Source: Nonomuraea sediminis
GTDB taxonomy: Bacteria > Actinomycetota > Actinomycetes > Streptosporangiales > Streptosporangiaceae
Assembly (NCBI RefSeq): GCF_018531495.1
Contig: NZ_JAHDTI010000017.1
Span: 124,001 to 188,000 of the forward strand
Direction: 5' to 3'
Length of the DNA: 64,000 nt
Shown here: piece after piece, positions 41,292-50,325 of the stretch
Numbering within the stretch: position 1 is the first letter of the stretch
Layout of the letters: the number at the start of each line of letters is the position of its first letter
The notes under the pieces: model-generated
The model's database searches: none
What the model was told of the DNA's origin: nothing
What the model saw: the letters and a program-made list of their open reading frames with translations, nothing else
Translations under genes and position numbers: made by a program

Positions 41292-42722
41292 CTACAGATG
41301 CAGCAGAGCCTTGATCGGCCCCAGTGCGAAGTAGACGACGAACAGCGCGGCCACGCCCCACAGCAGCGGGTGGACCGCGCGTCCCTTACCCCGCGCCAGC
41401 TTGATCAGCACGTAGCTGACGAACCCGGCGCCGATGCCGTTGGTGACGGAGTAGGTGAAGGGCATGACCACGATCGTGAGGAAGGCGGGGATGGCCACCT
41501 CGTAGTCGCTGAAGTCGATGTCCCGCACCGAGGTCATCATCAGGAAGCCCACCACGACCAGCGCGGGCGCGGCCGCCTCGTAGGGCACGATCTTGACCAG
41601 CGGCGTGAAGAAGATCGCGATCAGGAACAGCAACCCGGTGACCACGCTGGCCAGCCCGGTCCGCGCGCCCTCGCCGACACCGGCGGCCGACTCGATGTAG
41701 GTGGTGTTGGACGACACCGACCCGGCGCCGCCCGCGGCCGCGCCGATCGAGTCGATCAGCAGGATCTCCCTGGTGCGGGGCAACTGCCCCTGCTCGTCGA
41801 CCAGCCCGGCCTGCCGCCCGACGCCGACGATCGTCCCCATCGTGTCGAAGAAGTCCGTGATGAGCAGCGTGAACACCAGCAGTACGGCCAGCAGCACCGA
41901 ACCGTGGGTGAACGCGCCGATCGGGTCGAACTCCTTGAACAGCCGGAACGGGTTCTCCAGACCCGGGACGCTGTTCGGTACCGCGGGCACGTTCAGCTGC
42001 CAGCCCCCGGGGTTCTTGTCGGAGGAGGATCCGGCCTTGACGACCTGCTCGACGATCACGGCGAAGAGCGTGGTCCCGATGATGCCGATCAGGATCGCGC
42101 CCTTGACCTTCCTGGCCACGAGTATGGCCGTCACCAGCAGGCCGACCACGAACACCAGGATCGGCCACGAGGTGAGGTTGCCCCCGATGCCCATCTCCAG
42201 CGGCGGCCCGGCAGGGACCCTGCGCACGAAACCGGAGTCCACGAAACCGATCAGCGCGATGAACAATCCGATACCCACGCTGATCGCGGTCTTCAACTGG
42301 GCGGGGATGGCATTGAACACCGCCACTCTGAACCCGGTCAGCACGAGGATGCCGATGATGACACCCTCGACGAAGACCAGGCCCATGGCCTCTTCCCAGG
42401 TCATCTTGGTGGCGATGTTGAAGGTGACGAAGGCGTTGAGCCCGAGCCCCGCGGCCATGGCGAAGGGCACCCTCGCCACCACGCCCATGAGGATCGTCAT
42501 GATCCCCGCAACCAGCGCCGTCCCTGCCGCCACCAGGGGAAGGTTGGGGGAGGTGCCGTCGCCGATGAACTGGCCCTGGATGTCCTTGCCGTTGGCGATG
42601 ATGATCGGGTTCAGCACGACGATGTACGCCATGGTGAAGAACGTGGCTAACCCGCCACGGACCTCACGGGAGATCGTCGAGCCTCGTGCGGAGATTTCGA
42701 AGAAACGGTCTATTGCGCTCAC
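41292..42722 (-). CDS. NCS2-family purine permease (AzgA/PbuG-like)
   Basis: 476 residues from a GTG. A proton-driven nucleobase importer of the AzgA-like branch: STISREVRGGLATFFTMAYIVVLNP near the start, and MFVAG-type helices with FVTFNIATKMTWEEAMG and FVEGVIIG; 12-14 hydrophobic segments. Likely substrates are adenine, guanine or hypoxanthine. Shares a short divergent region with the DUF2530 gene, holding an inverted repeat (42760-42785). Confidence 0.9.
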   Translation of the reverse strand: MSAIDRFFEISARGSTISREVRGGLATFFTMAYIVVLNPIIIANGKDIQGQFIGDGTSPNLPLVAAGTALVAGIMTILMGVVARVPFAMAAGLGLNAFVTFNIATKMTWEEAMGLVFVEGVIIGILVLTGFRVAVFNAIPAQLKTAISVGIGLFIALIGFVDSGFVRRVPAGPPLEMGIGGNLTSWPILVFVVGLLVTAILVARKVKGAILIGIIGTTLFAVIVEQVVKAGSSSDKNPGGWQLNVPAVPNSVPGLENPFRLFKEFDPIGAFTHGSVLLAVLLVFTLLITDFFDTMGTIVGVGRQAGLVDEQGQLPRTREILLIDSIGAAAGGAGSVSSNTTYIESAAGVGEGARTGLASVVTGLLFLIAIFFTPLVKIVPYEAAAPALVVVGFLMMTSVRDIDFSDYEVAIPAFLTIVVMPFTYSVTNGIGAGFVSYVLIKLARGKGRAVHPLLWGVAALFVVYFALGPIKALLHL

Positions 42723-42759
42723 CGGCGCAGAGTGACAGCAGCCCCGGCCGCTCAGATAG

Positions 42760-42785
42760 ATCAGGTGATCGGATCGAGACCTGAT
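42760..42785. promoter_or_regulatory. Inverted repeat between purine permease and DUF2530 genes
   Basis: Perfect 7-bp arms ATCAGGT and ACCTGAT with a 12-bp spacer containing a GATC-rich centre, in a 71-bp divergent gap. A repressor here could control both genes. No regulator can be named. Confidence 0.4.
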
Positions 42786-42793
42786 TGGAAGCT

Positions 42794-43021
42794 ATGGTGA
42801 TTAACGTGGACAAACAGTGGCATCCTGACCCGGAGCCGATCAAGACGAACGACACGGCCGCCGTCGCCGTGGGGACAGGGCTGTGGGCGGTCGCGCTGGT
42901 GGTTCTGCTGATCTTCCGGCCCGCGCCCGAGCACACGTGGTGGATCTGGACGTGTGTGACCGGGGTCGGGTTCGGGCTCTTCGGTGTCTGGTTCGTGCGC
43001 AGACGCGCGTCCCGGAGCTGA
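42794..43021 (+). CDS. DUF2530-type small membrane protein
   Basis: About 75 residues. An N-terminal charged part (DKQWHPDPEPIKTNDTAAVAVGT) leads into two helices (ALVVLLIFRP... and WIWTCVTGVGFGLFGVWFV) and a basic tail RRRASRS. The pattern and two-helix layout fit the actinobacterial DUF2530 family, of unknown role. The start is uncertain between the ATG at 42794 and the GTG codons at 42797 and 42806; GGAAG fits the GTG at 42797 best. Confidence 0.78.
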   Translation: MVINVDKQWHPDPEPIKTNDTAAVAVGTGLWAVALVVLLIFRPAPEHTWWIWTCVTGVGFGLFGVWFVRRRASRS

Positions 43022-43063
43022 CATTAGTCACCTCCAACCGCTGTTTTTGGCTACTACCTGGGC

Positions 43064-43086
43064 AAAAGCGGTTCGAGCACGCTTTT
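43064..43086 (+). promoter_or_regulatory. Hairpin directly before the peptidase start
   Basis: Perfect 7-bp stem AAAAGCG/CGCTTTT with a 9-nt loop, ending 4 nt before the ATG at 43091, where a ribosome-binding site should be. No Shine-Dalgarno sequence is visible there. Confidence 0.4.
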
Positions 43087-43090
43087 ACCC

Positions 43091-44587
43091 ATGAAGAAGA
43101 CCGTCGCTACCTCGCTCCTGTGCGTGCTCGCCCTCGCGGGCTGCTCGGCCGCAGAGAAGGCCTCCACAGAGAAGCCCTCCCCCGGCAAGCCCGCGTCGGG
43201 GACGCCCTCCTCTTCTGGTGGCCCGATCGCGTGGGCGCCGTGCACCGATCTGACCGGTCCCGACGGGCAGCCCGCCAAGCCTGACCCCGCCGTCGAGTGC
43301 GGCAAGCTCGCCGTACCCCTGGACTACGCCAAGCCCCAGGGCGAGAAGCTCGACCTGGCGCTGATCCGCGTCAAGGCGACGGGCGACCGGCTGGGCTCGC
43401 TGCTGTTCAACTTCGGCGGGCCCGGCGCCTCCGGCGTCACCACGCTCGGCCTGGCGGCCAAGGCGTTCGCCGGGCTCGGCAGCCGCTACGACCTGGTCAG
43501 CTTCGACCCGCGCGGCGTCGACCGCAGCGCGGGCGTGAAGTGCGGCGGCATGGTCGAGAAGCTCGCCTCGGTCTCCGACGACGTGCTCCCGATCCAGCTC
43601 GCGGGCCTGAACAAGCAGTTCGTCGCCGCCTGTGAGAAGGACTCCGGCAAGGTCCTGCCCTACGTCGGCACGATGAACGCCGCCCAGGACCTCGACCAGA
43701 TGAGGCAGGCGCTCGGCGACGCGCGGCTCAACTACTTCGGCATCTCGTACGGCACGCACCTCGGAGCCGTCTACGCCACCAAGTTCCCCAAGAACGTGGG
43801 CCGGTTCGTGCTCGACGGCGCCCTCGACCCCTCGGTGACGCTGGAGCAGCGGGCGGTCACCCAGATGCGCGGCTTCAAACACGCCTACGACGACTTCGCC
43901 GCCGACTGCGTCAAGCGCGCCTGCGCCCTCGGCAAGGACCCCGCCGCCGTCGACCGCACGCTGCGGGACGTGCTCAAGCGCATGCCGCTGGACGTCAAGG
44001 GTCGCAAGCTCACCAAGGGCCTGGCCCAGCTGGGCATGCTCACCGCGCTCTACGCCAAGCAGACCTGGCCGGTGCTCGAGCAGGCCGCCACGGCGGCTCA
44101 GAAGGGCGACGGGAACATCCTGCTGGCACTGGCCGACTCCTACGTCGGCCGCAAGCCCGACGGCACGTACGCCACGATGATGTCCAGCAACACCGCCATC
44201 AACTGCGCCGACACCACCGAACGTCCCGACGCGGCGGCCATGAAGCGCATCGTCACCCGGGCGACCCGCATCTTCCCGCTCCTGACGACCTCCAACGCGG
44301 GTGTCTTCTGCCAGGACTGGCCGGTCAAGGGCACGGACGAGCCCAAGCACATCGACGCCACCGGATCGGCCCCCATCCTGGTGGTCGGCGGCAAGGGCGA
44401 TCCCGCCACCCCGTACGAGTGGGCCCCCAAGCTCGCCTCCTCCCTCAAGACGGGCGTCGTCCTGACCTACGAGGGTGAGGGCCACGGCGCCTACGTCAGC
44501 GGCAGCCCCTGCGTCATCCGCGCCGTCGACACCTACTTCCTCAACGGCACCCTCCCCGCCAAGCCCGCCACCTGCCCCGCCGTCTAG
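43091..44587 (+). CDS. Secreted alpha/beta-hydrolase lipoprotein, tripeptidyl-aminopeptidase type
   Basis: 498 residues. Lipobox LALAGC (Cys18), then an alpha/beta-hydrolase domain with the nucleophile serine in YFGISYGTHLG (about 217), an acidic residue in GGKGDPATP and histidine in EGEGHGAY. The C-terminal TAP-like domain and the sequence around FNFGGPGASG match the Streptomyces SlpD/SlpE and tripeptidyl-aminopeptidase group. It probably trims short peptides outside the membrane. Ends at a bidirectional terminator. Confidence 0.92.
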   Translation: MKKTVATSLLCVLALAGCSAAEKASTEKPSPGKPASGTPSSSGGPIAWAPCTDLTGPDGQPAKPDPAVECGKLAVPLDYAKPQGEKLDLALIRVKATGDRLGSLLFNFGGPGASGVTTLGLAAKAFAGLGSRYDLVSFDPRGVDRSAGVKCGGMVEKLASVSDDVLPIQLAGLNKQFVAACEKDSGKVLPYVGTMNAAQDLDQMRQALGDARLNYFGISYGTHLGAVYATKFPKNVGRFVLDGALDPSVTLEQRAVTQMRGFKHAYDDFAADCVKRACALGKDPAAVDRTLRDVLKRMPLDVKGRKLTKGLAQLGMLTALYAKQTWPVLEQAATAAQKGDGNILLALADSYVGRKPDGTYATMMSSNTAINCADTTERPDAAAMKRIVTRATRIFPLLTTSNAGVFCQDWPVKGTDEPKHIDATGSAPILVVGGKGDPATPYEWAPKLASSLKTGVVLTYEGEGHGAYVSGSPCVIRAVDTYFLNGTLPAKPATCPAV

Positions 44588-44603
44588 ACCGGCTTCGGGA
44601 GCG

Positions 44604-44633
44604 TTCGGGGGCCCCTTTCATGAGGCCCCCGAA
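44604..44633. terminator. Bidirectional terminator
   Basis: Perfect 10-bp stem TTCGGGGGCC/GGCCCCCGAA with a 10-nt loop, between the convergent peptidase and Hsp90-like genes. It ends 2 nt from the stop of the minus-strand gene. Confidence 0.82.
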
Positions 44634-44635
44634 GG

Positions 44636-47600
44636 TCAGGAGAGGTCGGCCTCGGCCAGGAGGAGGGGGACCGCGGTGGGATCGCGCAGGAGGGCGGCGA
44701 CCGCGAGGCGGTCGGCCCACTGGCCCGTCGCCCAGGCCAGGCCGCGTGCCAGGCCGTCGGGGCCGGAGCAGTGGACGGCGCCCTCGAAGTAGCGCCATGC
44801 GCAGGCCATGCCGTCGACCAGGAGCTTGTCGTGCTCGACGTAGGTCTCGGGCGCTGTCGGCAGCAGCGAGCGCACCTCGGCGGGCACCGGACGCTCGACG
44901 CCCTCCGAGGTGACCTCGCCGGGCGCCACCTCCCCGGCCAGCGGCAGGTCGAGCAGCTCGGAAAGCGACTCGGCCAGGTCGTAGGAGGCCAGCACCAGCG
45001 GCCGGGAGACGACCAGCTGCAGCAGGTCGGGCGCCTCGACCACGACGACGTCTTCAGCGTCGGCCACCACGATGTCGCCGCCGAGCACCGCCCGCACCTT
45101 GGACGGAGGCGCCACCCGGGAGGGGTCGACCCCCGCCAGCGCGATCCACAGCGCCCGCAACTGGGCCCTGTCGACGGAGATCTCCTGATCGGCCATCAGG
45201 TCGAGCAGCTCCTCGGGCCCGCCGTGCGAGGACAGCAGCTCGGCCAGCGTGGTCCGCACGCCGATCATGCCGAGCGCCGCCTCGTCCAGCCCGTCGGGCG
45301 CGTCGGCGTACAGCCCCTGGAGCAGCGGGTCGGCCCCGGGCAGCCGCAGCTCGCGCGGCCGCCGCCCGCCGAGCACCGGATGGTTGCCCAGCCACCAGGC
45401 CGTGTAGGAGGGGACCTCCACGCCCTGCACGCGCAGCGGCTGCAGCACCGCCCGCAGCGGCGGCCTGGTCAGCAGCCGCAGCGCCCCTTCCCAGTCGGCC
45501 ACCAGCTCCAGGTCGCGCACCGCGGAGAACTCCGCCACCACCGGCGGCAGCTCGAGATCGGGCAGCAGGTCGTGCACGTGGTCGAGCCAGTCGTCCTCGC
45601 CGTCGAGGTCGTGGTCGCAGTCGTCGTGGTCGAGCAGCACGTCGGAGTCGTTGACGACGGCGAACCCGTCGAGCACGCCGACGGCCTCCAGGACGCGCGC
45701 GCCGTACTCGTCCTCGAGCTCCTGCGCGGCGACCCCGAAGTGGGTGCCCTGCTCCAGCAGCCCGGCCAGCGCGCCGTCGCCGAGCAGCAGCTCGCCGGCG
45801 GGGTAGAGCTCGCCGTCGGTGCCGCGCAGCGCCAGGTCGGCCAGCCACGGCAGCTCGCCGGGCGCGAGCGTCGCGGCCTGGACGAGCGACAGCACGGCAC
45901 GCGCCACCGGCTCCGGGTCGGCGCTCTCGAGCGACTCGGCGACGGCCGCCCGGGTCATCGGATCCTCGAGCACAGTGCGCGGCGTGGCCTCGGCGCCTCC
46001 CAGGCGCAGCAGCAGCGGGTGCGCGGCCTCCGGGTGCACGATGCGCAGCCCCAGCGCCTCCAGGTCGAGCTGGGCCCCGGTGAGGATCAGCGTGCCGCGC
46101 GGCCCGCGCACCAGTCGGCCGTCGGACAGCGGGACGGGCAGCGCGCCAAGCGACTCGGGGTCGTCGGCGGGCAGCACCTCGTACAGCGAGCGCCACCAGG
46201 CCGGGTCGCGCCCCTCCACGGCCTCGCCCGACAGCAGGTCGACCACGTCGGCCAGCTCGACCCTGCGCACGCCGAGCGCGTTCATCGCCGGATGCCGCGC
46301 GGGCCACCCGGCGGGCAGCAGCCCGGGCACGAACCCGGCCAGCACCGCGAGCAGCTCCGCGGACCCGGCCACCACGGACGCCTCGCGCCCGCGCACCACC
46401 CAGCCGTCAGCGTCGGGCTCGTCGACCGGGTGCTCGACCTTCCACTCGGCGTCGGGCTCGTAGACGGCCGCGTCCTGGAAGGTCGGCGTCTGCACCGCGG
46501 GCGGCGGCGGGGACAGCGCGGGCAGCAGCGGCACCTCGGGCAGGCGCTCCAGGATCGCCCGCCGGATCCGCGCGTCAAGCTCGCCCTTGCCCATCAGCGC
46601 CGGGACCAGGTCGAGCAGCTTGGGCGTCCTGGGCAGCTCGCGCAGCAGCCGGACGTAGACGTCGGCCGCCTTGTCCACCAGGAAGTCGGTCAGCGGCCCC
46701 TTGGCGACGTGCCGCCGGTCGGTGGCCATCGGGAACGAGGCGATCAGCAGCGCGGGCAGGTCGAGCGGCTCGTCGCTCGGCGTCGGCGCGTGCACCACCT
46801 GCGGCACCGCCTTGGGAAAGCCGTCAGGCTCCCCCGAGGGCCCGGTGACCGGGACCGCCCAGCGGATGGACCAGAAGGGGCGGGCGCGCTCCTCGGTCGG
46901 GCGGTTGGCGAACAGGCGGGCGATCTCCTCCGGGGTGAAGGTGCCGGAGTCGGAGACCTCGTGCCAGCCGTCGGCGGCCACGGTGCGGGTGTCGCCGTCG
47001 AGGTCGATCTCGATGGACGACAGGGCGGGCAGGCCGAGCAGCAGGGCCGGGGACGTCTCGGTCAGCATCTGGCGGACGGCGTCGGCGGCGGCGCGGTCGC
47101 GCAGCGGCAGCCGTACGAGGGTGTCGAAGCCGTCGGGGACGTCGACGGGGTCGGCGGGGAACGGCAGGCGCAGCAGCGGCACGTGGCCGGAGCGCGAGGT
47201 GAGCTCCGCCGACAGGGCGGGCACCGAGGCGACCAGGTCGGCCGTCTCAGCGCGGGACCAGCGGACGAACCCGGACTCCCGCGACCCGATCATCGGCTCG
47301 TCGCACACCGAGACGATCGCCGCGAAGCCGACACCGAAGCGGCCGGCCGCGCCCGCCTCGTCACGCTTGCCGGAGACCCGCAGCGTCGACAACCCTTCCA
47401 CGCCGGTCGCGTCGAGCGGCGCGCCCGTGTTGGCGGCCGTCAGCACCCCGTCGCGGAGCGTCAGCCGGAGCACCCCGGGAACTCCGGCGCGCAGCGCGGC
47501 GTCGGCCGCGTTCTGCGCGAGCTCCACGATCAACCGGTCGCGGTAACCGCCGAGGGCGAAATCCTCCTCGGCGTTGGCGTCCTCGCGAAATCGGGCGGGC

Positions 47601-47659
47601 GAGGCCGTCCAGGCGGCGAGCACTGCTGCCCGCATCCGGTCGGTGCCGAAGGTGTCCAC
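44636..47659 (-). CDS. Large GHKL (Hsp90/sacsin-like) ATPase-domain protein
   Basis: 1007 residues from a GTG, with GGAGG close upstream. The N-terminal 220 residues form a GHKL ATP-binding domain: N-box ELAQNAADAA near 46-55, DNxG-type region replaced by ANTGAPLD near 76-83, and the glycine lid GRFGVGFAA near 108. This matches sacsin/Hsp90-like N-domains. The remaining ~780 residues are soluble, leucine-rich and without any domain I can name; an acidic patch with alternating D/H residues lies near 690-705. Homologues occur in actinobacteria, annotated as Hsp90-like chaperones of unknown client. Monocistronic. Confidence 0.88.
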   Translation of the reverse strand: MDTFGTDRMRAAVLAAWTASPARFREDANAEEDFALGGYRDRLIVELAQNAADAALRAGVPGVLRLTLRDGVLTAANTGAPLDATGVEGLSTLRVSGKRDEAGAAGRFGVGFAAIVSVCDEPMIGSRESGFVRWSRAETADLVASVPALSAELTSRSGHVPLLRLPFPADPVDVPDGFDTLVRLPLRDRAAADAVRQMLTETSPALLLGLPALSSIEIDLDGDTRTVAADGWHEVSDSGTFTPEEIARLFANRPTEERARPFWSIRWAVPVTGPSGEPDGFPKAVPQVVHAPTPSDEPLDLPALLIASFPMATDRRHVAKGPLTDFLVDKAADVYVRLLRELPRTPKLLDLVPALMGKGELDARIRRAILERLPEVPLLPALSPPPPAVQTPTFQDAAVYEPDAEWKVEHPVDEPDADGWVVRGREASVVAGSAELLAVLAGFVPGLLPAGWPARHPAMNALGVRRVELADVVDLLSGEAVEGRDPAWWRSLYEVLPADDPESLGALPVPLSDGRLVRGPRGTLILTGAQLDLEALGLRIVHPEAAHPLLLRLGGAEATPRTVLEDPMTRAAVAESLESADPEPVARAVLSLVQAATLAPGELPWLADLALRGTDGELYPAGELLLGDGALAGLLEQGTHFGVAAQELEDEYGARVLEAVGVLDGFAVVNDSDVLLDHDDCDHDLDGEDDWLDHVHDLLPDLELPPVVAEFSAVRDLELVADWEGALRLLTRPPLRAVLQPLRVQGVEVPSYTAWWLGNHPVLGGRRPRELRLPGADPLLQGLYADAPDGLDEAALGMIGVRTTLAELLSSHGGPEELLDLMADQEISVDRAQLRALWIALAGVDPSRVAPPSKVRAVLGGDIVVADAEDVVVVEAPDLLQLVVSRPLVLASYDLAESLSELLDLPLAGEVAPGEVTSEGVERPVPAEVRSLLPTAPETYVEHDKLLVDGMACAWRYFEGAVHCSGPDGLARGLAWATGQWADRLAVAALLRDPTAVPLLLAEADLS

Positions 47660-47737
47660 GGTCCTCCAATGTGCGTAGGGGGCTCACGTACCCTAGCGGC
47701 CCCCACCGACACCCTTTTCCACCGCGCGCGAGGCGGG

Positions 47738-48553
47738 TCAGGAGTGGCCGAGCTCCTCGATGGCCGACTCGTCGACCGAGCCCTCCTCGACCGCGGGGGC
47801 CTCCTCCTCCATCAGGTCGAAGCCCAGGTCGTCGAGGATGGGCGAGGCCGCCTCGGCCGTCGGCGGCATGACCGCTGCCTCGGAGTGGGCGCCGCAGCCG
47901 TGGTCGGCGGCCACCACCTTGCCGTCGTCGGGGGCGTACTCATTGGTGCACACTCCGAACATCTGCCGGAGCCCACCCGCGAGCAGCCAGTAGAAGCCGC
48001 AGGTGGAACACTGCGCGGGCGCGGCGTGTGCGATCGGCGTGTGCGGCCCGTGCTCGCCAGAGTGCCAGCGCCTGGCCGCTCTGTCTCTGCCGATGGCCGA
48101 GAGCACACGGGCTCGGCCCAGGCCGTACTCGAAAATCTGCTGGCGATCGACGTCGTCGTCGGACTCGGTGAAACCCGGCGCCAGCCGGTCGTCGTCCTCC
48201 GGGGTGGGCAGCAGGTCGCCCACGCCCAGGTCGCCGGGGCGCAGCCGCTCGCTCCACGGCAGCCATTCCGGGGCGAGCAGGGCACCGGTGCCCGGCAGCA
48301 GCACGGCCTCGCTGACCGTCACGTTCTTGGCGCGGGAGGCGCGCGTGACGGTCACCGCCCACCGCCAGCCGCGGTAGGCCCGGTCGAGGCAGGCGAAGTA
48401 ATGGGTGACGATGCGGTCGCCCTCGGCCTCGAAGCCGAGGTGCTCACCCGGCTCGCCTGGCGAGGCGAGTTCGAGAGCGGCCTCGCGTGCGAGCTCCACG
48501 GCGGCGGCACAGGCCTGGTCGGGCACGGCGGCGCGAGTCCTGGTCCGGGTCAT
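47738..48553 (-). CDS. DUF3027 family protein
   Basis: 271 residues from the ATG at 48553 (AGAGGCGG upstream). Soluble; contains WAVTVTRASRAKNVTVSEAVLLPG, a long acidic loop, and a cysteine cluster (CSTCGFYW, GVCTNEYAPDDG, DHGCGAHSE) that could bind zinc. This pattern is the actinobacterial DUF3027. Role unknown. It is divergent from the MFS gene at 48826, with dispersed copy D between them. Confidence 0.85.
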   Translation of the reverse strand: MTRTRTRAAVPDQACAAAVELAREAALELASPGEPGEHLGFEAEGDRIVTHYFACLDRAYRGWRWAVTVTRASRAKNVTVSEAVLLPGTGALLAPEWLPWSERLRPGDLGVGDLLPTPEDDDRLAPGFTESDDDVDRQQIFEYGLGRARVLSAIGRDRAARRWHSGEHGPHTPIAHAAPAQCSTCGFYWLLAGGLRQMFGVCTNEYAPDDGKVVAADHGCGAHSEAAVMPPTAEAASPILDDLGFDLMEEEAPAVEEGSVDESAIEELGHS

Positions 48554-48645
48554 CGGGCCGCCTCTGCCGAAAGGTGCAGTTCGCTCACACTTCATTCTCA
48601 CCCATCCCAGGACCTGCCGGTGCCGACAGTGCCCAACCCGTTCCA

Positions 48646-48797
48646 GATCCTGTACGGCGAGCGACCCGGATCCCACCCGGACGGCTCACGTGCGCCGTGG
48701 CGGCGGGCAGGCGGCACCGACTCGCCGCAAGCGCCGGTCGCGGGTCCTCGGCCGGAGTGCGGCGGGCGGCCGGAGGGGTGGCTCGCCGTACGAGATC
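48646..48797 (+). repeat. Dispersed element, copy D (152 bp, best-preserved ends)
   Basis: Termini GATCCTGTACGGCGAGC and GCTCGCCGTACGAGATC are inverted repeats matching at 15 of 17 positions, including 11 perfect bases. The core GCCGTGGCGGCGGGCAGGCG, GGCACCGACTCGCC, GGTCCTCGGCCGGAGTGCGG matches copies A and C. It fills more than half of the DUF3027/MFS divergent gap; its right end lies 28 bp before the MFS start, so it may contribute to that promoter. Confidence 0.9.
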
Positions 48798-48825
48798 GGC
48801 CTTGGATCGGGTAAGACTGGTAGCT

Positions 48826-50325
48826 GTGGAGGGTGGCTGGGATCAAGCGCGCGAGATCTCGCGGCGCGTCGGGCGCGGAGTCGCCGACGCCGGCCGCGCG
48901 ACGTTCCGCGCGGGCAAGGCCACCGCGGTCGGCACCAAGCGAGCGGGCCAGGCCACGGCCAGAGGCGCGCAGCGGGTCGGCCGCGCCACCAGGAAGGTCA
49001 CCTACGCCAACGGCGCCGACCGCACCGGGCTGGGCCGGCTGATCGAGCTGAGCGCCGGCGAGAGCGCCGGCGACGCGCTGGTCACGGTGGCGCTGGCGAG
49101 CACGGTCTTCTTCGGGCTGCCGGTCGGCGAGGCCCGCGGGCCCGTGGCGCTGTACCTGGTCATCACGATGATCCCGTTCGCACTGCTCGCGCCGTTCGTC
49201 GGGCCGATCCTCGACCGGTTCAGGTCCGGCCGCCGCTTCGTGATGGCGGGCACGCTGTTCGGCCGCGGGCTGCTGTGCTTCGCCATGGCCGCGGCCGTCG
49301 GCCCGAACGACCTGGTCACGCTGTTCGCTGGGGCGCTTGGCGTGCTGGTGCTCTCCAAGGCCTACAACGTCTCCCGGGCGGCGATCATGCCGAGCGTGCT
49401 GCCCGCCGACATCACGCTGGTCTCGGCCAACGCCCGCGTCACGCTGTTCATCCTGGTCTCGGCGGGCATCGCCGTGCCGATCGCGGGCGGCCTGACCGCC
49501 TGGCTGGGCAGCGCCGCCATGCTGCGCATCGCGATGATCGCCTTCCTGCTGGTCGGGGTCTTCGCGGTACGGCTGCCGCGGCACGTGGACTCACCCGACG
49601 TGGAGGAGGAGCAGCCGGCGGAGGGCAGGGCGCAGCGCTGGCGCACCCTGCTGAAGGTCGGCCCCGTGGTGGGCGAGGCGGTCGGCGCGAACCTGCTGAT
49701 CCGGCTGTTCTCCGGGTTCCTGCTGTTCTTCCTGCTGTTCATGGTCCAGGACAAGGGAGCGCCCTGGCTGCTCGTGCGCGACACGTTCTTCGACGTCAAG
49801 GTGACGATCGGGCTGCTGGCGGTCGCGGCGGGGGTGGGCGGCCTGGTGGGCGCGGCCGTGGCGAACTGGTCGCGCAACCACTCGCCGCAGCTCATCACCC
49901 TGCTCACGCTGGCCGTCACGGTGGTGACCGCGATCGCCACCGCGATCTTCTTCAGCCTGTGGGCGGCGGTGGCGATCTCGTTCATCACCGCGTTCGCCTC
50001 GGGCCTGGGCAAGCTGGCGCTGGACGCGATCGTGCAGCAGGAGATCGGCGAGGAGGTGCGCTCGTCCACGTTCGGCGTGACCGAGGCGATCCTGCAGCTG
50101 TCCTGGGTGTTCGGCGGGCTGATCGGGCTGCTGCTCTCGCTGACCGAGAGCGGCATGGCGGGGCTGATCACGCTGGCCGTGGTGCTGACCGCGGGCCTGG
50201 TGTGGCTGCTGGTCAAGCGCAGGCGGCGGATCCGGGCGGTGAACGCCCGGATCAAGCGCGAGGTCGCCGAGCGGACCGAGCCGCTCGGCAACCCGCCCGA
50301 GCCGCTCGGCAACCCGCAGGGCTAG
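48826..50325 (+). CDS. MFS transporter with helical N-terminal extension
   Basis: 499 residues from a GTG at 48826; TAAGAC lies 8 nt upstream and no ribosome-binding site is seen, so it may be leaderless. About 70 basic, alanine-rich residues (GRATFRAGKATAVGTKRAGQ) precede the first helix. Twelve helices follow, with motif-A-like GPILDRFRSGRRFVM. This kind of MFS protein sits next to DUF3027 and cold-shock genes in other actinobacteria. Substrate unknown. Its stop shares the palindromic CTAG with the convergent cold-shock gene. Confidence 0.85.
   Translation: MEGGWDQAREISRRVGRGVADAGRATFRAGKATAVGTKRAGQATARGAQRVGRATRKVTYANGADRTGLGRLIELSAGESAGDALVTVALASTVFFGLPVGEARGPVALYLVITMIPFALLAPFVGPILDRFRSGRRFVMAGTLFGRGLLCFAMAAAVGPNDLVTLFAGALGVLVLSKAYNVSRAAIMPSVLPADITLVSANARVTLFILVSAGIAVPIAGGLTAWLGSAAMLRIAMIAFLLVGVFAVRLPRHVDSPDVEEEQPAEGRAQRWRTLLKVGPVVGEAVGANLLIRLFSGFLLFFLLFMVQDKGAPWLLVRDTFFDVKVTIGLLAVAAGVGGLVGAAVANWSRNHSPQLITLLTLAVTVVTAIATAIFFSLWAAVAISFITAFASGLGKLALDAIVQQEIGEEVRSSTFGVTEAILQLSWVFGGLIGLLLSLTESGMAGLITLAVVLTAGLVWLLVKRRRRIRAVNARIKREVAERTEPLGNPPEPLGNPQG

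Noticed and set aside
42723..42793. Purine riboswitch ahead of the NCS2 permease
   Set aside because: The divergent gap is only 71 bp and shows no purine-aptamer core; an inverted repeat suits a protein operator better.
44771..48814. 1347-codon plus-strand frame opposite the Hsp90-like and DUF3027 genes
   Set aside because: It spans two genes on the other strand and is a composition artefact of high GC; the minus-strand proteins have clear motifs.
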